64,000 nucleotides of DNA, taken from positions 12,958,236 through 13,022,235 of the forward strand of contig OX453282.1 of the NCBI GenBank assembly GCA_949710005.1, given 5' to 3'. Shown here piece after piece: positions 35,215 through 46,608 of the stretch. The stretch is from Ricordea florida. Taxonomy: Eukaryota > Cnidaria > Anthozoa > Corallimorpharia > Ricordeidae. Each line of letters starts with the position of its first letter. The stretch's first letter is position 1. The notes beneath the pieces are model-generated. The model was not told the origin of the DNA. It ran no database searches and saw nothing but the letters and a program-made list of their open reading frames with translations. Made by a program: the position numbers and the translations under genes.

Positions 35215-36702
35215 AGTCAGGATGCTTTGCGGCCAACCTGTTTTCCAGATTCTAAAATCCAGAAAACTACAAAAAGGAGGTAATCCAGCTTTGATTTCCG
35301 ATTAATAAATATAGAATATCTGATTTTCAGACTATAGTTAACCCGATATTTAATATCAAAAATCAGAAATCAGAATTCCGAAACCAGAATTCAGAATTCA
35401 CAAGTTAGAAACCAGAAATCGTAAATCACAAATCAGAAGTCGAAATTTCTGAAAATGCGAAATTTAAAATTGAGAAATCAGAAATCTAAATATGTGGATT
35501 TCCGAAATGCCACCTGTAATATCCAATTCAGTTATTCTCGGTTTATCTCAGTTTGCGATGTCAATATTGCAAAAATGAGTCGGAAAACCCTTTAAAATTT
35601 CCCTGCCGGGGGTGGGTATAGATACGCGTTTACTTCCGGTGCTAATTTTTACCCTGACCCCACCGCAACAAGTGAAATTATCTCCCCTCTAGGGGAGGAG
35701 GGGACATAATCATAACCATTTCGCGTCAAAATCGTCATTCGAGGGCATTTCGCGCCACGGGACAGTTTTAACATAATATTCTTTGAGTGCAGTCGAACAC
35801 TTCCACCAAAATGGACAACTGCGAGTTAAAGTTCGGCGAGTTGACTCGCCCCGTGGCTACGAAGAATGTTACTAGCAGTGCTCTTGTGGCAATTTTCAAC
35901 TTCCATAACGTCCAAACATGTTGGCTGCGTGGTCTTTCCGGCACGTATTTTTTTTGCAGATGAAAATGCATCGTTTCCTCAACTGTAAAGTTTCGGCGTC
36001 AAATGAATTGGACGTTGGTCGAGTTAGCAAGATCAGAAACGCGAAGCGAAATTACGAATCCTCCTTCTTAACCCCTAAAGAAGCAATGGTACTCATCTTG
36101 TGGTTGAAGAGCAGCTAACAATAAAGCTATAAAAAACATTCGATTCAATAATGTTTTCGAAAAGTGGCGGGTCTGATGCTTTCTGCCATTCCTTTCGCTC
36201 CCTCCCCCACTAAGTTTATTTTAATCAGAAGTGCAAAATATTCACCCCACCCCCGCTTAAAAGAGGGGTACCGGAAGTAAACGCGTATTTATACCCACCC
36301 CCCGGCAGGGAAATTTTAAAGAGTTTTCCGATTCATTTTTGCAATATTGACATCGCAAACTGAGATAAACCAAAAATAACGGAATTGGATATTACAGGTG
36401 GCACTTCGGAAATCCAGTTTTTAGATTTCTGATTTCTCAATTTTAAATTTCGCATTTTCAGAAATTTCGACTTCTGATTTGTGATTTACGATTTCTGGTT
36501 TCTAACTTGTGAATTCTGAATTCTGGTTTCGGAATTCTGATTTCTGATTTCTGATTTTTGATTTCAAATATCAGGTTAACTATAGTCTGAAAATCATATA
36601 TTCTATATTTATAAATCGGAAATCAGAGCTGGATTACTTTCATTTTGTAGTTTTCTGGATTTTAGAATCTGGAAAACAGGTTGGCCGCAAAGCATCCTGA
36701 CT
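35215..36702. mobile_element. Long-TIR element A (arms about 430 bp), 6 bp target duplication
   Basis: AGTCAGGATGCTTTGCGGCC starts the left arm, and its inverse ends at 36702. The arms match for about 430 bp (35215-35645 and 36265-36702) with few differences. CACAAA flanks both ends (35209-35214 and 36703-36708). Much of each arm is a degenerate 'cagaaatcagaattc' run. The unpaired centre (about 35.7-36.2 kb) is less AT-rich and has short ORFs: a 50-codon frame from ATG 35811 (MDNCELKFGELTRPVATKNV) and a 66-codon frame at 35918-36118. Neither is recognised. There is no transposase, so it moves in trans if at all. Confidence 0.75.
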
Positions 36703-36708
36703 CACAAA

Positions 36709-37092
36709 CTATATATTGCTTCCCCACAGCACTCATGCCAATCTTCAAGTTCTTCTTGTAGTCAGTGAACTTAAAAGATCCACTTTGCTTACTCGAAACT
36801 CTGCCAAGCATTCATCCGAGCTCAGAGATTCGAGGCTAAAATCTTCGTAATCCCAGTATGGATAGCACGCATTTTACGACTCGTGAGCATCATACAAAAG
36901 AAGAGACTTGTCTTCGTCAATTTTTTTTTTCTCGCACTTTTTGGAAAGACATTATGTTGAAAAAAATATGCAGAGGCGAACGCTGCTGCCTTGCCGTAGT
37001 TTGTAGTCCGTAGTATGCCAACTTAACTTCCTATTTTCGCTCCTTCAGTACTGTACTCGACCCAGTGCAAAGCGCGCGTCCAACCTAGTCAC
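36709..37092. other. No recognised gene
   Basis: Short gap between two TIR elements. No domain and no clear repeat were noted. Confidence 0.3.
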
Positions 37093-37095
37093 CGT

Positions 37096-37344
37096 GGTTG
37101 TTTACCATTTGCCACAAATTCCAGGAAATTCCGGTTGGGATGTAAATGGTAAACGTTTTTTCGGTTCGTCCCACTGGAAAATTCCCCGGACAAACAGAAA
37201 TTCTGAAAAGATAGTCCCGTTTTCCCAGTTGGGACGCCAGAGGAGTTCCGAATGGGGGCAAATGGTAAACGACACGTACCGTTCTTTCCGAACGAAAATT
37301 CCGAACCGAAATTTCCGGGAATTTGTGGTAAATGGTAAACAACC
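37096..37344. mobile_element. MITE with GGTTGTTTACCATTTRCCAC ends
   Basis: The ends GGTTGTTTACCATTTGCCAC and its inverse are about 40 bp long, with an internal 'aaatggtaaac' motif repeated at 37143 and 37260. CGT lies outside both ends, a possible 3 bp duplication. It abuts and appears to interrupt the LINE that starts again at 37348. The frames across it (both strands) are not genes. Confidence 0.6.
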
Positions 37345-37713
37345 CGTATCTTAAAGTCCCTAATATCTCAAAGCTGCAGAAAGTTCAAAATTTTGCTGGT
37401 AGAATCATCACTGGAAAGCGGAAATTTGATCATATAACACCGGTATTAAGAGAGTTAAGGTGGCTCCCCGTGACCAGTTTTCTGAAGTATAAACTTGGGG
37501 TTTTAGCGTTTAAATGTGTTAAGGGGTTAGCCCCTAGTTATGTGTGTAATAAATTCAAGACATGTGCTTGTGTTCATGACCGCAATACCAGATATAAGAA
37601 TAACCTGAACATCCCATCGTATAAGTCAGCTTCTGGGCGACGCACATTTCTATGCCGCGCAACGGGGTTCTGGAATTCTCTTCCACGCGAAATAACAGAA
37701 AGTGATAGTTTAC

Positions 37714-38709
37714 TATGGTGGCGATCGCTATCATTGATTTTTTTTTCATTAAAATATAAATTTTCAGTTTTTTATTTCATTTAAAATCAAATCTAGTTCC
37801 AAAATAAAACAAAAATAAAAGTAATTCATTAAAAAAAAATAAAAAATGTAAGAATAAAAAGTTTTTTAAATGCATTTTACAATTTAAAAAATGAAATTTT
37901 ATCGGCCTATCGCTATCACAGTATACCATAATGCATTGCACTGCAGAATAACACGTGCTTGCTTTAGTGAAAATTTGCATATGCGCCGGCTCCCCGTCTA
38001 GGATAAACATGCCGGATCGAGCGGCTTGGCAAAATTTTAAAAAGAAAATGACTGAAAAAAGAGGATCCAAAAAGAATACTTCTGGTGTTAAGATCTTGGA
38101 AGAAGAATGCGTGACAGTGCAACGTTTAAGTGCAGAAGTGTCGGGCAAAGCCCAGAAATACACGAGAGTTGGCGCTCGAGAATTTGTTCCTTTCGAGTAC
38201 GACGAAGTGACAGTTCGGAATATCAAACGAGCGTGCTTAAGCCATTTTGACGTAAGGGAAGGTTGCGTTTGTGATGTCTTAGCCGGTGAGCAAGGGCTTC
38301 TTTCTCGGGATTTCTTCGGTTTTTACAACTTTTTCTTCGCCTTCTACGAATCTACATGAACGACGTTTAAATTTGGTATTTGTTTGACCGATGAGCACGA
38401 GGGCCCATGTTTATCCTAGACGGGGAGCCGGCGCATATGCAAATTTTCACTAAAGCAAGCACGTGTTATTCTGCAGTGCAATGCATTATGTATACTGTGA
38501 TAGCGATACGCCGATAAAATTTCATTTAATTTCATTTTAATTGTAAAATGCTTTTAAAAATCTTTTTATTCTTACATTTTTTTATTTTTTTTTAATGAAT
38601 TACTTTTATTTTTGTTTTATTTTGGAACTAGATTTGATTTTAAATGAAATAAAAAACTGAAAATTTAAATTTTAATGAAAAAAATCAATGATAGCGATCG
38701 GCCACCATA
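37714..38709 (+). mobile_element. Long-TIR element B (arms about 300 bp) with an ORF, 6 bp target duplication
   Basis: The element starts TATGGTGGCGATCGCTATCA and ends with the inverse. The arms (37714-38011 and about 38409-38709) are nearly identical. GTTTAC flanks both ends (37708-37713 and 38710-38715). The left arm ends exactly at the ATG of the 116-codon ORF 38009-38359, and the right arm starts just after its stop. There is no transposase. It is inserted in a LINE tail. Confidence 0.85.
38009..38359 (+). CDS. Unknown ORF inside long-TIR element B
   Basis: The 116 aa frame starts MPDRAAWQNFKKKMTEKRGS (very basic). It continues through a polar region (VQRLSAEVSGKAQKYTRVGA) and a compact stretch EYDEVTVRNIKRACLSHFDV followed by CDVLAGEQG. 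I do not recognise it with confidence. The last part looks like a folded domain cut short, with an aromatic tail (FFGFYNFFFAFYEST) that may be non-native. The ATG lies in the inner edge of the TIR, so the arm may act as the promoter. A captured host gene fragment is likely. There are no in-frame stops, which hints at youth or selection. Confidence 0.45.
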   Translation: MPDRAAWQNFKKKMTEKRGSKKNTSGVKILEEECVTVQRLSAEVSGKAQKYTRVGAREFVPFEYDEVTVRNIKRACLSHFDVREGCVCDVLAGEQGLLSRDFFGFYNFFFAFYEST

Positions 38710-38890
38710 GTTTACCAATATTTAAGAGACATTTAAAGGAATTTCTCAATAGTTTTTAATTAGCAATGCAATACATTTTAATATTTTTTGATCCTTAATT
38801 TTTAATGTATTTCTATAGTAATTAGTTTTTTAAAAACCATTCATTGCAAAAACTAATAAATCTTATCTATCAATATCTAACTATAGCGTG

Positions 38891-39358
38891 ATTTGTACCA
38901 GCTTCAACCACCATTTGTAACAGAACGCATTACGGACTGACATCCAATGTGGAAGTTGTTGTCGTGTGTGTACTTGTTTTTATCTTAAGTGGAGTCTACA
39001 CCAGGATCCATAACCGTGTAGATTGTCCCTCGTCTAAAGCTGCTCTTTAGGGTTCCTTTGCACCAAAATAAAGGACAGGATAATCCTATGAAGGAGAAAC
39101 GAACAAATCTTCAACTTTTTGGTCGTATCCAAGAATCATTTTATATTGTTCAGCTTTGAAGATTTGAAACTATAAAATTAATGTGATTTGCAATTTCGGA
39201 GGTCACTATTCACTGATCTTTGTACTTATTGTTTGCTTATATAACTGACCGCGAAAGAAAATGTGAAAACTTTGTCTCAATGCGATTTAAACAATTTAAA
39301 GAATCCAGAACGTGTAAATATATTGAAATGAGAGGAGCCCGACCCACATCTCCTTTTG
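38891..39358. other. No recognised gene
   Basis: AT-rich spacer; no coding frame or repeat structure stands out. Confidence 0.3.
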
Positions 39359-39361
39359 TTA

Positions 39362-40789
39362 GGGAAGGTACGTTTTTACTTGGGGGGAGGGCTGGGGAGT
39401 TTTGGTATTTTTTTTCCAAAAAAGTGTTGGCCCTCCCTCGCGTTTTAACAAAAAAACTCCTGACCCCCCCACCTTTAGGTGACTGACAAAAGTGCGACCC
39501 TCCCTTCACTACTACATGGTATGTTCCATGCTGTAGAAACCTCAGAACGTTTCGCTTGTGAACGCAGTGTTTGAATACAAATACATACCTCTTATTAATC
39601 GAGTTCGAGGTCCGTCCTGTAAAATACGGACCAAGTTTTTTTCCCGTCGATTTATGGCCCAAGCGCTTCGCGCTTGGGCCATAAATCGACGGGGAAAAAA
39701 CGAGGATCCGTATTTTACAGTACGGACCGAGAAAACGAGGTTAATAAGATATTTATTATATCTCTGAAGTCATTTTGGCGACCAAAACAAACTTTAGCGG
39801 GCCGTACAGTGAAGTACGGCCCGCTAAATTGACCAATCACAGCGCGCGTACTAACTGAGAGATATAATAAATCTCGATATTGAATGTGTACGCGCTGAAA
39901 CAAGGAAAATGCGAACAATCAGTGTGGGATATTTACGTTTTATAGCTGAAGTTTGAATATGGAAGTATAAACCTTGACTATTATAAACGTTTTGAACACA
40001 AAATGTCTAAGGGAAAATACACGCGCTTCGATTCCTTCTTCGAGTAGCCGGCATTGCTGTTGCTTATTTTAACAGGTAAGGTTTATTTGTTTAGCATGCG
40101 AAATCTGCCTCTCAAAAACAAATATTTCCTACATTTCCGAATTCTGTTAAAGGCAGACAGGCCTCTGTAGGAAAGAGAAACTTTTCGCACACGATTGAAG
40201 CATCATTAAAAATTAACCTATGAAGCCAAACATCATTTAAAGGAAAGAAAGATGAGAAAGTGACGGCACATATTGGCAGTAAGATTTTGACTTCTATTGT
40301 GCAGGACAGTCAGAACAACTTTCAGCCAGCCTCTGACTCAAATTCAGAGTCTGACAGTGACGGTGACAGGGTAGAGCTCGTCAGAACCAAACGACTCAGG
40401 AGATCAGGCAGTAGATAGCCAACAGCAAGAAGCTGAAGAAACGATTCCTGTGTCAAGCACTTCTCGTTACGGACGAAAAAGGACACGAGTCCTCCGAGAA
40501 AAGTATGTGCCATGGTATAATATGCATGTAGAAATGTATTAAACCTAGTACCCATAATAAAACACGAAATTAAATCAAAGTAGGTGAAAGGAAAAACTTA
40601 ATCTGTAAGAAAAATGGAAAGCAACGTCACAGAAATTCTCATTAGAAAATTCTGGAAAAGATGTGTGACCCTCCCTTCAATAGCTCACATGAGGTATGGC
40701 CCTCCCCTTTTGGTGCTCACTTTCACTGATGACCCTCCCCTCTGAGGCCCCAGCCCTCCCCCCACCCCCAATAAAAAACGTACCTTCCC
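39362..40789. mobile_element. Harbinger-type TIR element, 1.4 kb, TTA target duplication
   Basis: GGGAAGGTACGTTTTTACTT and a G-rich stretch open the left end, and the right end is the inverse (TTTTTTACGTACCTTCCC-type end with CCCTCCCCCC inside). TTA flanks both sides (39359-39361 and 40790-40792), as for PIF/Harbinger. Inside are a large palindrome (39609-39728) and a serine/aspartate-rich plus-strand frame near 40300-40400 (DSQNNFQPASDSNSESDSDG) after a possible splice acceptor TGTGCAG. No transposase was recognised. Confidence 0.6.
39609..39728. repeat. Large palindrome (GGTCCGT...ACGGACC)
   Basis: The outer arms GGTCCGTCCTGTAAAATACGGA pair with the inverse ending at 39728. The inner arms TCGATTTATGGCCCAAGCGC meet their inverse with almost no loop. 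Another inverted pair, TTTAGCGGGCCGTAC and GTACGGCCCGCTAAA, lies at 39792-39827. Such structures extrude as cruciforms and are typical of fold-back elements. Confidence 0.75.
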
Positions 40790-40792
40790 TTA

Positions 40793-42508
40793 AAAAGAAA
40801 AATAATCCTATCTGTAACTTTTTTATTATTTCATTATTTCAAATCAGCGTAGCACCAAACTATGTCTGATTATCCACCTGGTTGCAAAACACAATTCTCC
40901 TTTAATTATTATCTTACCTTTTGACGTCCTGTGACACATTGGTCGCTCGTCTTCAATCCACCCTACAATTCCCGCAGAACGGTGGTTAATATGGATGTTA
41001 GTAGTTCAACCGTATAATACAGCAGGTTTCTTGAAGATGCACTTACTTGGGATAAGGTGTTTGTAGTGTTACTTCTTACCAATAGGAAATACCTTAGTTA
41101 TTAGATCATCTGTAATCATTGGTGGGCACACCTTGAACCGCAGTCACATGATTACTCCGTTGTAGATCATGCATCATAACATGGCTTTGCCAAAGCGCGT
41201 GCTATGATTGGCTAATTTTTGTCGCTTTTTGTCGCAAACAAAATTTCGATATACAATTGAATTTGCTATGTTATTAGCTATGTTACAAAAGAAATGGTAA
41301 ACGCACTAGCTATGCAACTGTTGAGTTATGGACGCACGCGGGAGGTTGCTAAGCGTATCTCTAACTTACCACAACCACCACCACTACCCATCAGGGGCTG
41401 GTTGCTCGAAGACCGATTAGCGCTAGGCTAGAGTAAAATAATAACCAGGGTTTTTTTCCTCTTGTTAAAAAAGAATTTTCCCCGATAACTTTCTCTATTT
41501 GTTTTAGAGCATACAATCAAACGGTATTCAAAGAGAATTATACTGAATGTGCTTTTTAAGCTCTCATATCTGCATTTAAATTTCGCACTAACCCTGGGTT
41601 ACCTTAACGGCATGCTTTGAACAACCCGGCCCTGGGACCAGTATGTGAGAAAGACAGTGCGAAATGTTCGCGATTTATGTTTGAGGAACGAAACTGAATG
41701 TTTCTTGGGTTGCCTGTGGCAACCCAGTAACGAACGTGTAATTAATAATTAGCAGTAAAAATGATAGGTTTCTGAAAGTAAAAAGTGGTTATTAAAAATC
41801 ATCTGACCTATATATGTCATAATGTGAAAGAGGACGCTGGATTAATTGCCATCTACTTAGATCTCCTGCCGACAAAGAGTTTTCGGAATTCCTTCTGCGA
41901 ATAAATCTGCAGAAACAAACGACGTTTTCACAGTTCGGCTAGACGAACACTTAAAGAGTTGAGGGTGGTGTGTATCGCTGGGACCTGGAACTGTTAGCCT
42001 TCAAGACTAAGAGGCCGTATATGGGAAAAGCCAGCCCCAGCCCCAGCCCGACCCCCACCCAACCCCACTCTAACGGCTATGGAAAATTGATTCCACTTGT
42101 TATACAGGTTCGTTTACTTGGAAAAGCAGCTCTCTCTCTAAATTAGAGTAAATCTATTCAAGTACTGTCATTGTGTGTTGAATGTGTCTAATGTACCGTC
42201 ATACCAGCTGTCAGTCGTGTAATAGTGTAGAAACCTTTAAAGATTGATGTACTAAGGCATGCAAATGAGTAACGATGGCATAATGTGGGGGAGGTGATAC
42301 AGACCCTAACGTGTTGACACTACTGATATGTGACGACTCCAATGTTTGTGAGTGGCTTGATTCTCATGACCTGCACAAGGATATGGATTAAATAGCGACA
42401 ACAATAAGTCACCTATTGCTGTCGCCCTCAGTAAGTTTGCAACACTGTAACCTTAGAGAAACAAATTCCTAATAATATAGTTTTTAACAGGCTTAGCATT
42501 ATCCCTTA
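40793..42508. other. Gene-poor stretch with one MITE
   Basis: No coding frame of note. It contains the MITE at 41392-41634. A C-rich run 'ccagccccagccccagcccgacccccaccc' lies near 42031-42060. Confidence 0.35.
41392..41634. mobile_element. Small MITE with CAGGGSCNGGTTG ends
   Basis: CAGGGGCTGGTTGCTCGAAG at 41392 pairs with the inverse of CAGGGCCGGGTTGTTCAAAG ending at 41634. 'accaggg' and 'accctgggt' lie inside as a second inverted pair. No ORF and no sure target duplication. Confidence 0.5.
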
Positions 42509-42714
42509 CTAGTAATGAGGCCCTGTTAGGGGTAAATTCCGACAAGCGACATGGCCTTGAAACGGCGACACGAAGGAGCTGAAATGACGACGAACGTGGC
42601 CACTCACGCGAAATTACGACAGCGACCTGCGAACCTTCCGAAATTGCGACGTGAAAAGGTTTGAAACACAGACGGGCGACATAAAGAACCCCCCTAACAG
42701 GGCCTCACTAATAG
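42509..42714. mobile_element. MITE, 206 bp, CTAKTARTGAGGCCCTGTTA ends, TTA duplication
   Basis: 24 bp imperfect TIRs (core GAGGCCCTGTTAGGGG) are flanked by TTA on both sides (42506-42508 and 42715-42717), suggesting a Harbinger-type MITE. The interior is unusually rich in 'gcgac/cgac' trinucleotide-like motifs (CGACAAGCGAC, GGCGACACG, GCGACCTGCG, GCGACGTG). Confidence 0.55.
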
Positions 42715-43319
42715 TTAATACTAAAGCTGGCCCCCGCAGTTAAATCTGAGTGAGTGAGTTGTCTGAAGCTGTTATTTAGCATGACGAATCAACTTTGTGT
42801 AAGATATTCAGAAATCTTATAATTAAGAGTAGAAGATGCTTGCTAAAAGGTTGAAAAATTGCCATTATCTTATAGAAAGGATTGAAAATTGTTATAAAGT
42901 TTAACTCCTTATTTACGCGGGGACTCATGCAAAAATCTCCTCGTGGACTTTATCTTCCCGAGAGCACCTTGCGCACCTTGAAAGTTTTACCCATAACCGC
43001 CTTACGCGCCTCGCAGTGTTTAACCGGGACTTCATTCGGTAAACAAATCTATATATATCCTATATACCAACATATAACATTTAACTCCTTATTTACACGG
43101 GGACTCCTAGGATCCCTCCTCGTGTTTTGGACTCGGGGCCAAAACCCTGCGAAGGCCCTCGCTTTTCATAAACCGCTCTTTCAATATATATAGCTCTAAA
43201 TACGAACGCCAAGGAGGCTAAAACAGCAAAAAAAAAAAAAAAATAATAAAATAAAAATACCAAGAAAGGAAGGAATGCCTTTCAGGCAGTTTTTTGTTTT
43301 GTTTTAATGATTGTCGGCA
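42715..43319. repeat. Duplicated block, 180 bp apart
   Basis: TTAACTCCTTATTTACRCGG followed by GGACTC occurs at 42901 and 43081, exactly 180 bp apart. The intervening sequences are not alike, so this is either two decayed units or a chance remnant of a longer repeat. No gene. Confidence 0.45.
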
Positions 43320-43500
43320 CATTTTAATGACACTCGACTGACATTCGACCGGGATATGGCGATCGACATATATCGGCCGATATATCCGTCGAGTGTCGGT
43401 CGATACGTCGACCGATACATCGGTCGAGTGTCGGTCGATATGTCGACCGAGAGTGGTTGTCTGATTATCGGCCGACATGTCGATCGATAGGCCACCGACA
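43320..43500. repeat. CpG-rich palindromic satellite, locus 1
   Basis: Units of about 40 bp built from TCGGTCGATATGTCGACCGA and GAGTG spacers repeat four to five times. Each unit is itself nearly palindromic and dense in CpG (TCGA, TCGG). The minus-strand frames here (RPIYVDRHI-type repeats) are only the translated satellite. Related units are at 53127-53290. Confidence 0.8.
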
Positions 43501-43659
43501 TTCCGCCAACACTTAGCTGATACTTAGCCTGCGTCGCACACGTAATTTAACCTTGGTTAGTAACGTCTGCTGAGCATCGCAGATAAACCTGTTCTACTTC
43601 CCGCTTCTCAGAGGCTTCTTTGTATATATAAATCCAGCGTAGTCAATGGAACAAAACCG

Positions 43660-43805
43660 AACCAAAAATCATTCGAACTCAATCGAACCCGATTGGTCGG
43701 ATTGTTTTTCGATTGGTTCGGTAATCGAACAGTATTGAAGTGGAACTTTTCGGTGAGTTCGATTAGCGAACTCAATCGAACCAATCGAACTCAATCGATG
43801 CGATT
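43660..43805. repeat. TCGAAC-rich short repeat
   Basis: CGAACTCAATCGAAC and variants (CGAACCAATCGAACTC, GATTGGTTCGGTAATCGAAC) recur at least six times in both orientations, between the satellite and the BEL relic. Confidence 0.5.
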
Positions 43806-43829
43806 ACTTCGATTTTGTTTGACAGAAAG

Positions 43830-46262
43830 ACAAAACGCATCGAGATTCAAATGAATCGGATAGATCTCCCTCCAGCATGCCGTGAGACCACGAGATGCAT
43901 GATCTGCAGGATTGGCTTCAGTGTCGACGTGTAGCCAGGAACTTGGCTCTGTAAGGTCACGGATTTGCTGTACTCTATTAGCCACAAATACGTGAAACCC
44001 TTTCGCGTCATTGTCGATATATACAAGCACAACGTCGCTATCTGTCCAGAAGTACTCCTTGACAACCATGTTTGACGCAAGAATTCGCTCACTCTGGCTG
44101 AGATAGTGGCTGCAGTTAATTCTAGCCTGGGCAATGTGACCTGTTTTAAGGGGACAACTCGGGCCTTGCCAACGACAAAGGAACAATGGACTTGGTTGTT
44201 TGTGTTAACAACTCGAAGATACGAGCAATGACCGTAGCCTTCTACACTTGCGTCGGAGAAATGTTGCAACTCACTGGCTTGGATCTGTCCAAAATCCTGT
44301 GGTTTAAAGCATCGCTGAATCTCTAGCTGCTCTAGGTTGAGAATATCCTGACGCCATTTCTCCCATTGAGGACGGAGACTTTCCGGAAGAGGACTGTCCC
44401 ATTCAACCTTGTCCTTGCACATCTGTTGAAGAATTTGTTTCCCCTTTAAGGTGACTGGTGCCACGTAACCCGACTGGGATCGTAGATCGAGCTCACTGTC
44501 GACAATATACCACGTCGGGTTGAAGGACGATCTCGAAGTTCGATGCGAAATTTGAAGCTGTCATTCTCGACACACCACATAACTCCTAATGCACGCTCCA
44601 AGGGCAGTGGATCCGCGTCAAGATCTAGCTCTTTTACACCACTGGCACGTTCTTCAAGTGGAATCATCTCCAGAACGTTTCTGCTGTTTGACGTTATCTT
44701 GTGCAATTTCAATCCCGCTTTGGCGCAGATACCTTTGCTTGCTTTTATCAAGACGACATGAATGAAGCAGCTTCTTTACCAAATTCACTCTCGCCATCAT
44801 CCGCTGCTCTCTTCAAACCAAAGTTTGCGCAGCCGGGTGAGTTAGCGGTTCCGAAAAGATGGACCTTCATCCTGTACTCAACAACGTTCTTCGTTGGATC
44901 CCCATCTTCCCACCATAGGAAGCGTAACAGGTCCCGATGGTCTTCCGTCACGATGAATTGATGGAACATGCTCTTGATGTCGGTCACGAATGCCACGCTT
45001 TCCTGTCGGAACCTACACAGAATCCCCAATAAGGTGTTCATTTGATCTGGACCCTGCAGCAAGTAGTTGTTGAGGGACACACCTTCAAACTGCGCAGAAC
45101 AATCAAAGACCACTCGGATTTGTTGCGGCTTTTTCGGGTGGTATACTGCTGTATGGGGGACATAGTTGACTCTTCCATCATGTACCTTCAAGCGGTCTGC
45201 TGGTACTCTCTCTGCACACAAGACAATCACATCTTTCATGAAGGCTCGATAATCTTCGAGGTACTTTGGGTTTGTCTTGAATCTTGCTAGTAACTGATGC
45301 CATCTCTTGAAAGCTAGCTGACGGTTGAAAGGAAGAGAGATCTGATTCGACTTCAAAGGGAGTGGCATCTCGTAGTGACCGTCTGCTCTCTTGACGATAC
45401 CGTTCTCCAGGATAGTGAGAAATCTATGATCTTCCACCGAGTAAGGGTTCTTGCTTGCAGAACTTGCTATAAAGTCTGACTCGAGAACTGTTAGAATCTT
45501 TTCTGGGTTGATGATTTCCTTTACCTTTGTGGTGAGAGCAAAGTGTTCATAGGTTTCACTAACCACTACCTCATTGCACACTCCTTCGTTCTTGGCACTA
45601 TCAGATGTAGACTTGCAAACCTTGCCGATTATACCCCATACCAGTAAGGATCTCTCACCATACGGGTCATCTTCACCTCCCACGAGAACTTCTCTGGGCC
45701 TGACAACACTAGGGCAATCATTTCCAATAAGCAAGGAGACCTCCACATTGGTGTCATACGGCATTAGTTTGTTGGCAATAGGGCGTAGATGTTCCCACTG
45801 TTGAGCGACTCTGGCCTTGGGAATCTGTGACCGGCTGGATGGAATGGCACCTCGTTTGAACAACATTGGCAACTTCACTGCATGTTATAATCCAACTCTT
45901 CAACTCCACAAATACGGTTGCTTGAAATATGTACATTTCTCTCTTGTACTGTGGTCAGCAGTACATCAGTTGGTGGGCCTTGCAAGTCCACTTGATCACA
46001 AAGACTTTGTGACACAAAACTCACGTTAGACTGGTCATCCAATACTGCATACTGTAAGACTTCTTTACAGGGTTCACTTGCACGTCTGACCCACACTGGC
46101 ACAATAATGGCATGGTCCAAACCACCCTCTTGTTCTGGGATTGTACAAACATTTGTACAGCTCGAAATGCTCTCACCAGAGGCTTTCTGCTGATGGAGGC
46201 AGGTTGGATGAATTCCAAAACAAATGCGGCATACAAGTTTGTCCTTACAGGAGGCTACTTGA
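43830..46262 (-). mobile_element. Decayed BEL/Pao retrotransposon fragment
   Basis: A fossil reading right to left. Its parts in order are an end-of-Gag knuckle and aspartic-protease region (about 46.2-45.8 kb), BEL-type reverse transcriptase (about 45.9-44.7 kb), RNase H and the connecting region (about 44.5-43.9 kb). No LTRs or integrase core were recognised, so both ends are lost. It has several breaks and is clearly older than the BEL element at 16.7-22.9 kb. It differs from that element in sequence and belongs to another BEL lineage. Confidence 0.8.
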
Positions 46263-46383
46263 TCAATCAATCAATCAATCAAGTTATTTATTGTCGATAA
46301 CGTAGGGAGTGGTCGCCCAGTCTCCCGAGCCAGGGGCTCATGTAAGAAACGCTCGACATATATAATTACAACTACATGTACAA
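46261..46383 (-). mobile_element. LINE 3' end with (TTGA)n tail
   Basis: On the minus strand, 'ctgggcgaccactccctacg ttatcgacaataaataac' runs into TTGATTGATTGATTGATTGA. A short GC-richer 3' UTR ending in a simple tail is the mark of a 5'-truncated CR1/L2-like LINE. It abuts the BEL relic. The tail itself reads (ATCA)n on the plus strand. Confidence 0.55.
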
Positions 46384-46600
46384 GGGCAACCGACCTTGGT
46401 TTAGAGAAACCGTCTTCGGTTAAAGAAACCGCCCTCGATTGGTTTAACCCATCCACGGTTGTACTAAAGTGTACCGAACACCGTAGTAGCCGATTATCGT
46501 TTCAAATAACCGACCTCGTTTTTCCAACCGTACTCGGTAGTGTCAATGTCCGACCTTGCTTCTTAAACCGTACACGGTTAGTCATTGCTCTTAAATCCGT
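46384..46600. repeat. AACCG/CGGTT array, copy 1
   Basis: Ten or so units of roughly 20 bp with the core AACCGNNCTCGGTT (for example GGGCAACCGACCTTGGTTTA and AACCGTCTTCGGTT) are arranged head to tail. It aligns in the same order with 59718-59940, including the non-core words 'gtaccgaacaccgta' and 'tagtgtcaat'. It ends just before a TATA box and the Merlin-type transposase gene, so it may be the upstream or terminal part of that element. Confidence 0.7.
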
Positions 46601-46608
46601 AGTTAGTT

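Larger units (their letters stand above)
37348..38890 (+). mobile_element. CR1/Jockey-group LINE, 3' end, interrupted by element B
   Basis: The frame LQKVQNFAGRIITGKRKFDH, then ITPVLRELRWLPV and KCVKGLAPSY, is the characteristic tail of the ORF2 reverse transcriptase of CR1/L2/Jockey-like LINEs. It runs to 37713. It resumes after element B as PIFKRHLKEFLNSF and a stop at 38757-38759, followed by an AT-rich 3' UTR ending in short repeats near 38890. Removing element B and one GTTTAC restores the same frame, which shows the insertion was clean. The LINE is 5'-truncated (only about the last 140 residues remain), as is usual for this class. Confidence 0.75.

Noticed and set aside
43320-43500. CRISPR-like spaced repeats
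   Set aside because: The units are palindromic and contiguous with no unique spacers, and the genome is eukaryotic.
43218-43501. Minus-strand frames with repeated STDTRPMYRST-like units
   Set aside because: Translated palindromic satellite. The same units read open in several frames on both strands, also at 52966-53506.
46261-46285. (ATCA)n as an independent microsatellite
   Set aside because: Its position directly after a LINE-type 3' UTR on the minus strand makes it the LINE tail.
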